Origin: Vibrio tritonius | GTDB taxonomy: Bacteria > Pseudomonadota > Gammaproteobacteria > Enterobacterales > Vibrionaceae | DNA: 64,000 nucleotides | Direction: 5' to 3' | Assembly: GCF_001547935.1 (NCBI RefSeq) | Contig: NZ_AP014636.1 | Location: 310,001 to 374,000, forward strand | In this document: positions 8,891 to 16,637 of the stretch, one piece after another | Numbering within the stretch: the first letter of the stretch is position 1 | Layout of the letters: every line of letters begins with the position of its first letter | Translations under genes and position numbers: made by a program | Notes under the pieces: model-generated | Told to the model about the DNA's origin: nothing | The model's input: only the letters and a program-made list of their open reading frames with translations | The model's database searches: none

Positions 8891-9832
8891 TTAGCTTGAA
8901 GGTGCTAGCGCGCCCGAGTCTTTAAGCTGTTTTATATCTTTAACTGGTGGCGCTCCAAATAGACGACTGTACTCACGGCTAAATTGCGATGGGCTTTCAT
9001 AGCCAACCTTAAACGTGGTTGCGAGAGCGTCTAAGTTCTCTGTCAGCATCAAGCGACGCGCTTCGTTTAACCGCAGCTTCTTTTGAAATTGCAACGGTGT
9101 CATTGACGTTATGGAACGAAAGTGATTGTAGAACGCAGACTTACTCATGCCCGCGTAAGAGGCGAGTTCGCTCACATTTAAAGGCCGAATATAGTTTCGT
9201 TTGATCCACTCGATAGCTCGTGAAATATGGTGTGTGTGACTGCCATTGGTGACCAGTTGATGTAATCGCTTACCCTGTTCTGTAGAGAGTAAACGAAAGA
9301 AAATCTCTCGCTTAATCATGGGGGCGAGAATAGCAATATTATTAGGCTCTTCAAGTAGGTCGACTAAACGAACAAATGCATCGAGAAGTGGTTCTGTAAG
9401 CGTTCCTATCCCAATCCCTTTTTCTAACGAGTTTGAGTTTGAATAGCTCATTTCCGTATCGACCATCAGTTGTGAGATCTCTTGTAGATCTAGCTCCAAG
9501 ATCAAACCTAAATAGGGGGCCTGGGGAGAAGCTTCGATGATATTGGCAATAACCGGCAAATTCACCGAAGAAATTAAGAAATGATTGGCGTCGTAAATAT
9601 AGCGCTCGTCACCCAACACAACCTGTTTTTTACCTTGGGCAATCAAACAGATACTCGCATTGTGGGTATAGCTGGTGGGGGGCGTAGTCGACTCCCAACT
9701 CGTTAAAGTTAATCCCGGTATTGTCGTTTCTGTGTGGTTTCTGCTACCGCTCCATTTAGCTAAACATTGTGCCAGTCTGGTGGATGTTGTGGCAGCATTT
9801 TGCCCCGATGTATATACGTTTTTTGAGGTCAT
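8891..9832 (-). CDS. AraC family transcriptional regulator (YqhC-like)
   Basis: This 313-residue protein has an AraC-type N-terminal cupin domain (SICLIAQGKKQVVLGDERYIYD, then LISSVNLPVIANI) of the kind seen in YqhC. Two helix-turn-helix motifs follow in the last ~100 residues (LNVSELASYAGMSKSAFYNHFR and LATTFKVGYESPSQFSREYSR). It is divergent from the CMD-family gene at 10170, a common regulator-target arrangement. The spacer carries repeated TAGGCAA motifs that could be its sites. The inducer is unknown; YqhC itself responds to aldehydes, which is only a suggestion here. Confidence 0.9.
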   Translation of the reverse strand: MTSKNVYTSGQNAATTSTRLAQCLAKWSGSRNHTETTIPGLTLTSWESTTPPTSYTHNASICLIAQGKKQVVLGDERYIYDANHFLISSVNLPVIANIIEASPQAPYLGLILELDLQEISQLMVDTEMSYSNSNSLEKGIGIGTLTEPLLDAFVRLVDLLEEPNNIAILAPMIKREIFFRLLSTEQGKRLHQLVTNGSHTHHISRAIEWIKRNYIRPLNVSELASYAGMSKSAFYNHFRSITSMTPLQFQKKLRLNEARRLMLTENLDALATTFKVGYESPSQFSREYSRLFGAPPVKDIKQLKDSGALAPSS

Positions 9833-10169
9833 TGTTACACCATGTGTCTATAGCCAGACGAGATTGTGATTCTATCATTATTTCTGATTAACGGAATATT
9901 AGGCAACTTTCTAAGTGAGAGTGACTTGAGAATATGCATTAACCGCTTATTGCGTGACAGCCTGTTTTTATTGACTTTATCATTGAATTTATGAGTTGTT
10001 TCGCTTAAATCAATGAGTTTTTATCACTAATTAAACATAGCGAAGTACGGGATAATAGGCAATCTTCGCGAGAGTGGTTTGGAGTTTTAGGCAAGGAATA
10101 AAGGCGATTAGGCTACCGTCATGATATGCGGATTCGTTAGAGTACTTCTTATGCAAAGGGGAATATGTC
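9833..10169. other. AraC/CMD intergenic region
   Basis: This 337-base AT-rich spacer separates divergent genes. Apart from the TAGGCAA repeats and TTGACT-like -35 candidates near 9973 I see no RNA gene, hairpin or coding sequence. Confidence 0.4.
9900..10094. promoter_or_regulatory. Repeated TAGGCAA motifs in the AraC/CMD divergent spacer
   Basis: TAGGCAA occurs at 9900-9906, 10056-10062 and 10088-10094. The first two begin imperfectly repeated segments of about 30 bases that share GAGAGTG and a TTGAG/TTGGAG end. Their place between the regulator and its probable target suggests operator sites. No consensus for this regulator can be checked here. Confidence 0.35.
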
Positions 10170-10898
10170 ATGAAAAGTCTAATGCAGTCATCCACGTTTT
10201 TACGAACCATCACTGTCGCTTTACTCATGCTTATTGGATTAACGGAGGCATATGCTATGTCGGCATCTACCTTAGATAAAAGACAGATCGCTATCATTCC
10301 AATTGCTGCACAAACAGCAAGCGGAGACATCGAAGGATTAAAAGTGAGTTTGAATAAGGGGTTGGACGCAGGATTAACTGTCAATGAAATCAAAGAGGTT
10401 CTGGTTCAAATGTACGCCTACACTGGCTTTCCACGCAGCCTAAACGGATTAGGTGCCTTTATGGGAGTTATGCAAGAGCGTCAAGAAAAAGGCATTCAAG
10501 ATAACGTGGGGAAAGAGGCGTCATCGCTTCCCGCCGATTACAACAGCCTTAAAGATGGTGCTGCAAATCAAACGACATTGATAGGTGTGGAAGTAAAAGG
10601 CCCTCTGTTTGACTTTGCCCCTGCCATTGATGAATACCTCAAGGCTCATTTATTTGGCGACATTTTCGCCCGTGATGTACTTAGCTGGCAAGACCGTGAG
10701 TTAGCCACTATTGCGGCACTGGCAAATCTGAAAGGTGCAGGTAGCCAGCTCGGTTCCCATTATGCGATTAGCATGCACAACGGGTTAACTGAACCACAGA
10801 TTCGCGCTTTCATCGAAGTGTTACGTGAAGCGATTGGTGAAGAGACAGCTAACCACGCTACAGAAGTGTTTAACCAAGTTATCGCTGCTCGTCGTTAA
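10170..10898 (+). CDS. Exported carboxymuconolactone decarboxylase (CMD/AhpD-like) family protein
   Basis: This 242-residue protein has a probable signal peptide (hydrophobic FLRTITVALLMLIGLTEAYAMS). Two CMD-like helical halves follow: the VNEIKEVLVQMYAYTGFPRSLNG segment near residues 70-93, and ELATIAALANLKGAGSQLGSHYAISMHNGLT near 171-201. The CxxC/Cys-His pair of AhpD peroxidases is missing, so peroxidase activity is doubtful. Members of this family are often annotated as carboxymuconolactone decarboxylase and found beside AraC regulators. The substrate is unknown. GGGG precedes the ATG. Confidence 0.8.
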   Translation: MKSLMQSSTFLRTITVALLMLIGLTEAYAMSASTLDKRQIAIIPIAAQTASGDIEGLKVSLNKGLDAGLTVNEIKEVLVQMYAYTGFPRSLNGLGAFMGVMQERQEKGIQDNVGKEASSLPADYNSLKDGAANQTTLIGVEVKGPLFDFAPAIDEYLKAHLFGDIFARDVLSWQDRELATIAALANLKGAGSQLGSHYAISMHNGLTEPQIRAFIEVLREAIGEETANHATEVFNQVIAARR

Positions 10899-10908
10899 TC
10901 TTCAAACC

Positions 10909-10931
10909 GCGCTGTGTGCAATACGCAGCGC
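10909..10931 (+). terminator. Hairpin after the CMD-family gene
   Basis: GCGCTG and CAGCGC pair around TGTGCAATACG, followed by TCTCACTCTTTTC. The T-run is weak, so termination is plausible but not certain. Confidence 0.45.
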
Positions 10932-10994
10932 TCTCACTCTTTTCGTTCAGTTTACGCCGTATGGCGACACTATTTAGTGATATACCGCATTCAT

Positions 10995-11260
10995 TATACC
11001 CAAGTAACCTCAAGATGCGGTTTCAGCGAGAATGTATTCGCTCTTAGGCAAGGCACTGATTTGAATACATAGTTATTCTACGTAGAAAATCAGTAACGCA
11101 GCATAGGAGCGAATACAACTCGCCCCTTGGGAGCTCATCAACAAGCCCATTTCCGCGCCCAATGACGTTGAAAGGGAATAACCATTCCTTCCGTCATTGA
11201 GCTTGACCTGTGCTCGTTGATGAAGCTCTGAAGTCTGCATCTTGAGGTCATTTGGGTATA
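10995..11260. repeat. Palindromic MITE-like repeat, full-length copy
   Basis: The left end TATACCCAAGTAACCTCAAG (continuing ATGC) at 10995-11018 and the right end at 11237-11260 are 24-base inverted repeats with two mismatches. The interior has a second long hairpin around 11160-11205 (CAATGACG...CGTCATTG). No open reading frame encodes a transposase. Partial copies with the same ends lie at eight or more other intergenic sites here. Its ends carry TATA, compatible with a TA target. It fills most of the 431 bases between the CMD and DUF3737 genes and may supply their mRNA ends or promoter. Confidence 0.8.
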
Positions 11261-11329
11261 TAAGCATTGAGCATATTTCAATGCTTCAGCTCGTTATGGG
11301 CAACAACTATTCAAGAGGACACTTTCCAA

Positions 11330-12196
11330 ATGACCGTTATGACGTTGGAAAAACAATTGATCAAAGAGACCTTTTTTGAAGGTGAACGCCCATTATTTGC
11401 GTGTGAAAATACCACTTTGGAAAAAGTTCGTTTTTATCCTGGGGAGTCTGCGCTTAAACACTCAAAGCATATGACCGCCAACGAGTGTGAATTTATGGGC
11501 AAATACCCATTCTGGCATAGCGAAGATGTGGTACTTGAAAACAGCGTATTCACGGTTTATGGCCGTGCTGCGATTTGGTACACCCACAATATGGTGATGC
11601 GAAATTGTCAGGTTGATGCTCCAAAAATGTTTCGTAAGGTGTCGCACCTGAAGGTAGAAAACACCGTATTTTCGTCTGCTGGTGAAACACTTTGGTGGTG
11701 TGACAACGTGACATTAAATACGGTAAACCTCAAAGGTGCAGACTACGTGTTTATGCATGGCGAAAATATCGAAATTGACGATATGAACATGCAGGGTAAT
11801 TATTCATTCCAAGAAGCCAAAAATGTCGTGATTCGAAATTCCTATCTCGATTCAAAAGATGCCTTTTGGGAATCAGAAAATGTGACGGTGTACGATAGCG
11901 TGATTGAGGGGGAATACCTCGGATGGCATTCGAAGAACCTGCGCTTGGTGAACTGTACCATTCGTGGAGAACAACCTTTTTGTTATGCAGAGAATCTCGT
12001 GTTGGAGAACTGCATTATGGGCGAAGATACGGAGCTTGGGTTTGAGTATTCAACGGTAGAAGCGGATATCCAATCCCATGTTATGAGTATTAAAAACCCT
12101 AAAGGCGGTTATATTCGTGCGCTTTCCGTTGGTGAGATCATCATTGATCAACACTGCATCAATCCCGGTGCATGTGTGATAGACGTTGCGGAGTAA
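11330..12196 (+). CDS. DUF3737 family right-handed beta-helix protein
   Basis: This 288-residue protein has about ten ~20-residue repeats of the form (E)NVxLENxxFxGxxxFWHSEN (for example YPFWHSEDVVLENSVFTVYG and AFWESENVTVYDSVIEGEYL). This fits a right-handed parallel beta-helix and the DUF3737 family. There is no signal peptide. Biochemical function is not established. The ATG at 11330 is chosen because AGAGGA precedes it; an upstream in-frame ATG at 11267 lies at the end of the intergenic repeat and has no ribosome site. It is followed after 5 bases by a PatB/MalY aminotransferase, so the two are co-translated. Confidence 0.85.
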   Translation: MTVMTLEKQLIKETFFEGERPLFACENTTLEKVRFYPGESALKHSKHMTANECEFMGKYPFWHSEDVVLENSVFTVYGRAAIWYTHNMVMRNCQVDAPKMFRKVSHLKVENTVFSSAGETLWWCDNVTLNTVNLKGADYVFMHGENIEIDDMNMQGNYSFQEAKNVVIRNSYLDSKDAFWESENVTVYDSVIEGEYLGWHSKNLRLVNCTIRGEQPFCYAENLVLENCIMGEDTELGFEYSTVEADIQSHVMSIKNPKGGYIRALSVGEIIIDQHCINPGACVIDVAE

Positions 12197-12201
12197 ATGG
12201 T

Positions 12202-13422
12202 ATGGCCAACTTCCATTTAAACCAAGAGACCGATTTAGACCAACTCGCCAGTTTTGATCAAGTGACAGAGCGAAGAGGAAGCGGGAGTTATAAATGGGAC
12301 TCTATTGAACAGGCGGATGCTTTGCCCATGTGGGTTGCCGATATGGATTTTCCAACGGCTCCGGCGATTATTGAGGCTTTAACTCGTCGTGTTCAACATG
12401 GCATTTTTGGTTATGCCAAGGTGCCCGACGTGTACTATCAACACCTTATGGGTTGGTTTGAACGTCGTTATGACTTTGCCATAGAACGTGACTGGGTGCT
12501 GTACACTTCCGGTGTGGTGCCTGCGATTTCCGCTGTGATTAAAGCCTTAACTCTGCCCGGTAACGGCGTGATTGTGCAGACACCGGTTTACAACTGCTTC
12601 TTTAGTTCCATTCGTAATATGGGATGCCAAGTAATTGAAAATACGTTGATTAATCGTGAAGGTTACTACGAAATCGATTTTGATGATTTAGAAAAGAAGG
12701 CTCAAAATCCGAACAATACGGTGTTATTGCTATGCAATCCTCATAATCCTGTTGGACGAGTGTGGACTGAAGCTGAGCTGCGAAAAATAGGGGAGATCTG
12801 TTTTGCCAACGGAGTCAAGGTGATCAGTGATGAAATTCACTGTGACCTTGTGTTTCCTGAGCACCATCATCAACCTTTTGCGGCTTTAGGCTCCGACTAT
12901 CTTAGCAATTCCGTGACATGTCATGCTCCCAGTAAGTCATTCAATATTGCTGGATTGCAAATAGCCAACATCATTGTACCTAACCAAGCTCTGCGCTTGC
13001 GCGTGGATAAAGCGCTCAATATCCATGAGGTATGCGATGTGAATCCGTTTGGTATTGAAGCTTTGCTCGCCGCCTATGGTGAAGGTGAAAGCGAGGCATG
13101 GTTAGATGCATTGGTTAGCTATCTTTATGGTAACTACCAATTCGTTGCAGAGTTTCTTCAACAGGAAATCCCAGTGCTTAAGTTAACCAAACAAGAGGCA
13201 ACGTATCTTGCGTGGATTGATTGCCGAGCTTTGGGATTACCCGCTGAAAAGTTAGTTACTATATTGGCGCAACAAGCAAAGCTTATTTTGAACCCGGGAA
13301 CCTTATTTGGTGAAGCAGGTGAGGGATTCTTACGTTTGAATATGGCCTGTCCGCGTAGTGTCTTGGAAGAGGGATTACACAGGCTAAAAATAGGACTTAT
13401 GGCGTGTGGACAGGCCGAATAG
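12202..13422 (+). CDS. PLP-dependent C-S lyase / aminotransferase, MalY/PatB family
   Basis: This 406-residue fold-type I PLP enzyme of the MalY/PatB group cleaves cystathionine or cysteine conjugates to pyruvate, ammonia and a thiol. Diagnostic features are LPMWVADMDFPTAP near residues 41-54, LLCNPHNPVGRVW near 176-188, the PLP-ring aspartate Asp210 in SDEIHCDL, and the Schiff-base Lys245 in APSKSFNIAG. The ATG at 12202 gives the family N-terminus and follows the DUF3737 stop by 5 bases. The physiological substrate is not shown by the sequence. Confidence 0.92.
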   Translation: MANFHLNQETDLDQLASFDQVTERRGSGSYKWDSIEQADALPMWVADMDFPTAPAIIEALTRRVQHGIFGYAKVPDVYYQHLMGWFERRYDFAIERDWVLYTSGVVPAISAVIKALTLPGNGVIVQTPVYNCFFSSIRNMGCQVIENTLINREGYYEIDFDDLEKKAQNPNNTVLLLCNPHNPVGRVWTEAELRKIGEICFANGVKVISDEIHCDLVFPEHHHQPFAALGSDYLSNSVTCHAPSKSFNIAGLQIANIIVPNQALRLRVDKALNIHEVCDVNPFGIEALLAAYGEGESEAWLDALVSYLYGNYQFVAEFLQQEIPVLKLTKQEATYLAWIDCRALGLPAEKLVTILAQQAKLILNPGTLFGEAGEGFLRLNMACPRSVLEEGLHRLKIGLMACGQAE

Positions 13423-13564
13423 AAGTGGTCAATAGTTCTGCCAATTTGTGTGTTGAGTAATCGCTTATGGATTAAAAATGTATTCATTGGGGGAGTAAAG
13501 CAGTGCGGTATTTTGACTCTCGGCTCCCCCTTATCTAGGAGGTATGGCGTGATATAAAGCAAAA

Positions 13565-14503
13565 TTACGCTAAGTTATTTAGATTAAGCTGCTTTTCTAC
13601 CGCAAGCTGTTCTAATACCCAATGGATAAAACTCTCTGCGTCATCTGAACAACCGACTTGGGATCGACTTAAGAAAAAGGCATTCTCATAACATTCAACG
13701 GGGGGAGTTAAGGCAATAAGTTGTTCGCTTTCTAGTAATTCCGCTATGTGCCAATCCCAAGCTAGCGCGATTCCTGCATCATTAATAGCGGCTTGAATAA
13801 CGCCAATCTGGTCTTCCATTAACATCATTTGTGTTGGTGATTGATACTTAAGTTGGGTATTTTGGGCCCATGATTGCCAGCTTTCCCAAAAACTTGGTGC
13901 GTCTTTTATTCCTAGTAGAGGTTGTTGCCAAAGTTTTGATAAATCACGGCATTCCGGGTTTTTCGCTAGAAAATCAGGACTACAGACTAATAACATACGT
14001 TCGTCGAATAATAAGTAATTTTCTTTTTGTTCGGAATCTATTGGAGCGTAATAGAACGCGACGTCATAGCTTGGCAAACCATGTTGAGTCATATTCCTTT
14101 CGTTATTAATCGATATATTGAGGTTGATATTGGGAAAGCGTGAGCGAAAGTCATCCAACCTAGGGATCAGCCAAAAATGCGAAAAGCAAGTTCCAATTTC
14201 CAGATTAAGAGCTTGCGATTGGGATGGATGTTTCATGCGATGACCAGCATCGGAAAGGATGCTTAGTGCTTGAGTGACATGGACGAGGTATTGCTCTCCC
14301 TCGTTGGTCAGCTCCAAGCCACGTTTACGACGGTAGAAAAGAGTAACGTCTAAAAAGTGTTCTAATTGCTTTATCTGCTTGGCAACAGCGGTTGGAGATA
14401 TATGTAACTCCTTGGATGCCTTGGTAAAAGTGCCTAATCGAGCCGATGCCTCGAAAAAAATCAGCGCAGAAAGAGAAGGGATCGATTTATGATGAATAGG
14501 CAT
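13565..14503 (-). CDS. LysR family transcriptional regulator (GcvA-like)
   Basis: This 312-residue protein begins with a winged helix-turn-helix (SALIFFEASARLGTFTKASKELHISPTAVAKQIKQLE, residues ~12-48). A type 2 periplasmic-binding-like effector domain follows. It is divergent from the CocE-like hydrolase/BCCT operon, which it probably controls. Two inverted repeats 30 bases apart lie in the 115-base spacer. AAAGGA precedes the ATG. The effector is unknown; a substrate or product of the hydrolase is the natural guess. Confidence 0.93.
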   Translation of the reverse strand: MPIHHKSIPSLSALIFFEASARLGTFTKASKELHISPTAVAKQIKQLEHFLDVTLFYRRKRGLELTNEGEQYLVHVTQALSILSDAGHRMKHPSQSQALNLEIGTCFSHFWLIPRLDDFRSRFPNINLNISINNERNMTQHGLPSYDVAFYYAPIDSEQKENYLLFDERMLLVCSPDFLAKNPECRDLSKLWQQPLLGIKDAPSFWESWQSWAQNTQLKYQSPTQMMLMEDQIGVIQAAINDAGIALAWDWHIAELLESEQLIALTPPVECYENAFFLSRSQVGCSDDAESFIHWVLEQLAVEKQLNLNNLA

Positions 14504-14518
14504 TCCATTCCTTTTATT

Positions 14519-14562
14519 TGAACTTTTAGTTCAGTTACTTTAACAAAATAGAGTTTTACTCT
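14519..14562 (+). promoter_or_regulatory. Paired inverted repeats, candidate LysR operator
   Basis: TGAACT-TTT-AGTTCA (14519-14533) and AGAGT-TTT-ACTCT (14550-14562) are two perfect inverted repeats, each with a TTT centre. Their centres are 30 bases apart, about three helical turns. The second overlaps the -35 position of a TAATAT -10 candidate at 14577-14582. This is the usual recognition-site/activation-site layout of LysR regulators. Confidence 0.6.
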
Positions 14563-14618
14563 CAAATTGAGCGCCCTAATATAAAACGTTCATTTTTTTA
14601 ATGATTGGACGCTTTTAG

Positions 14619-16613
14619 ATGAACGATATTCATGAAATTCACCATGCAATGCTCACTCTACCCGATGGCACTCAGTTGGCCTATCGAGCATGGATGCCTA
14701 AAGACGCCGAACAAAACCCTGTCCCTGCAATTTTGGAGTTTTTGCCTTACCGTAAAAATGATGGAACCATTGTTCGTGATGAAATTACTATGCCTCAAAC
14801 AGCTAAGCATGGGTACGCATGTATTCGGGTTGATATTCGAGGTTGCGGCGAATCTCAGGGGCTATTTGATGATGAGTACTCCGCTCAAGAATTACAAGAT
14901 GGGCAAGATACCATTGCTTGGATTGCGTCTCAGCCTTGGTGTGATGGCAATGTCGGCATGGTAGGGATTTCTTGGGGAGGATTTAACTCTCTCATGTTAG
15001 CTGCGCTTAACCCGCCAGCATTGAAAGCGATTATTACACAATGTTCTACGGATGACCGTTATCGCGATGACATTCACTTTATGGGGGGCTGCCTATTAAA
15101 TGACAATTTAGATTGGGCATCATTCTTTTGGGCTTATGCTCAGGGGCGAGCTCCTGATAAAGCACTGGTTGGTGACGATTGGAAAAAACTGTGGCTTAAG
15201 CGGTTTGAGAACATGCCATTTTTGGCCAAGCCTTGGCTTACAGAGCAACTTCGTAACGATTATTGGAAGCATGCTTCAGTGTGTGAAGATTATTCTAATA
15301 TTAAAATTCCAGTTTATGCGATGAGTGGATGGGCTGATAACTATCGTAATACGGTATTTAGTTTGCTGGCTAATTTGGATGGACCACGCAAAGGTCTTGT
15401 TGGTCCCTGGGCTCATAAATACCCAAATATTGCGTATCCAAACCCTAAAATGGATTACGTTAAAGAGTCAGTTCGCTGGTGGGATCGATGGTTAAAAGAC
15501 ATTAAAAACGGTATTGATGAAGAACCACAACTCACATACTACTTGCAAGATAGCGTACGTCCGCAGACGGATTATGATCATCGTCCGGGACAATGGATAA
15601 GTGAGCCGACATGGCCATCGCCACGCACTCATACCCTATCGTTCTATTTAGACGATGGGCGTTTGGTTCAGACTCTTAACCCGGCAGCGCCAAAACAATC
15701 AATTTGTTCACCTCAATCTACCGGACTTAATGGTGGGCGTCTATGTGTCGGTATTCGTCAAGACATGGAGCAACCCGCAGACCAGCGTGCAGACGATGCT
15801 GGTTCGTTAACCTTTGATACTGCACCATTAGCAGAGCCATTAGCGATAACTGGTCAGGTGCTGGCAAAGTTGAGGATCATGGTCGATAAGCCTACTGCGC
15901 AACTCGCTATTCGTGTATGTGATGTTCATCCCGATGGCGCATCAACTCGCATCAGTGTTGGCACTTGGAACTTAAATCATCAAGATAACCATTCCCGATT
16001 TGAACGGTTAGATAATGATAGGGCTTATGACGTTACAGTGCCTGTTAATAATGTTGCTTATTTAGTTCCTGCTGGACATCGTCTTCGTATTTCCATTTCT
16101 ACGGCTTATTGGCCTTTGATTTGGCCATCTGCTGATCGACCAACTGTCACGCTTGACCCTGCAGGGTGTGAAGTTACGGTGCCCTCTCGTTCTGAATGGA
16201 CCAGTGAAATTACGCCGCCTAGTTATGATAAACCTGTTAGCTATGCTGGCCAAAGTTTACGTCCATACGATAGCCAACGTGTTGTTCATCATGATTACAA
16301 AAGTGGGAAAGTGTGCTTAGAAACTACGGATGATTTCGGGCGTCAACATTTTGATTCTTGTGATACTGAGATCGATTTACGGATGAAGCAACTGCAAACC
16401 ATTCACCCTGAAAACCCGTTATCTGCTGAATCAGAGCTGTTTTATGAACTAGATATGGGGCGTGAAGGTTGGTGGACTGGTCTTACAGCTCATTATCATA
16501 TGCGATGTGACTATAACTTTTTTTATATCACTGCTCATTGGCAAGCCCTAGAAGACGATCAAGTGGTATTCGAAAAGCAATTTGAAGAAACCATTAAACG
16601 AACGGGTGTTTAA
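14619..16613 (+). CDS. CocE/NonD family serine hydrolase (X-Pro dipeptidyl-peptidase S15 type)
   Basis: This 664-residue enzyme has an alpha/beta-hydrolase domain with the nucleophile Ser118 in GISWGGF. The probable acid is Asp240 in MSGWADNYRN and the probable base His266 in GPWAHKYPN. The C-terminal jelly-roll domain (about residues 390-560, including PAGHRLRISISTAYWPLIWPS) is typical of CocE and S15 peptidases. No signal peptide is visible, so it acts in the cytoplasm on an ester, amide or X-Pro peptide. It is followed after 24 bases by a BCCT transporter, which suggests the pair imports and cleaves a quaternary-ammonium compound. That substrate class is inferred only. Confidence 0.9.
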   Translation: MNDIHEIHHAMLTLPDGTQLAYRAWMPKDAEQNPVPAILEFLPYRKNDGTIVRDEITMPQTAKHGYACIRVDIRGCGESQGLFDDEYSAQELQDGQDTIAWIASQPWCDGNVGMVGISWGGFNSLMLAALNPPALKAIITQCSTDDRYRDDIHFMGGCLLNDNLDWASFFWAYAQGRAPDKALVGDDWKKLWLKRFENMPFLAKPWLTEQLRNDYWKHASVCEDYSNIKIPVYAMSGWADNYRNTVFSLLANLDGPRKGLVGPWAHKYPNIAYPNPKMDYVKESVRWWDRWLKDIKNGIDEEPQLTYYLQDSVRPQTDYDHRPGQWISEPTWPSPRTHTLSFYLDDGRLVQTLNPAAPKQSICSPQSTGLNGGRLCVGIRQDMEQPADQRADDAGSLTFDTAPLAEPLAITGQVLAKLRIMVDKPTAQLAIRVCDVHPDGASTRISVGTWNLNHQDNHSRFERLDNDRAYDVTVPVNNVAYLVPAGHRLRISISTAYWPLIWPSADRPTVTLDPAGCEVTVPSRSEWTSEITPPSYDKPVSYAGQSLRPYDSQRVVHHDYKSGKVCLETTDDFGRQHFDSCDTEIDLRMKQLQTIHPENPLSAESELFYELDMGREGWWTGLTAHYHMRCDYNFFYITAHWQALEDDQVVFEKQFEETIKRTGV

Positions 16614-16637
16614 TTTAACCAATAAGGGATTATTAGG

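Noticed and set aside
10170..10898. AhpD-type alkylhydroperoxidase for the CMD-family protein
   Set aside because: The required CxxC and conserved Cys-His pair are absent.
11073..11267. Open frame inside the full palindromic repeat (minus strand, 64 codons)
   Set aside because: It is contained in the repeat, is too short for a transposase and is not preserved in other copies.
13489..13530. GGGGGAG...CTCCCCC pair between the PatB-like and LysR genes as a terminator
   Set aside because: The loop is nearly 30 bases and no T-run follows on either strand, so termination is not supported.
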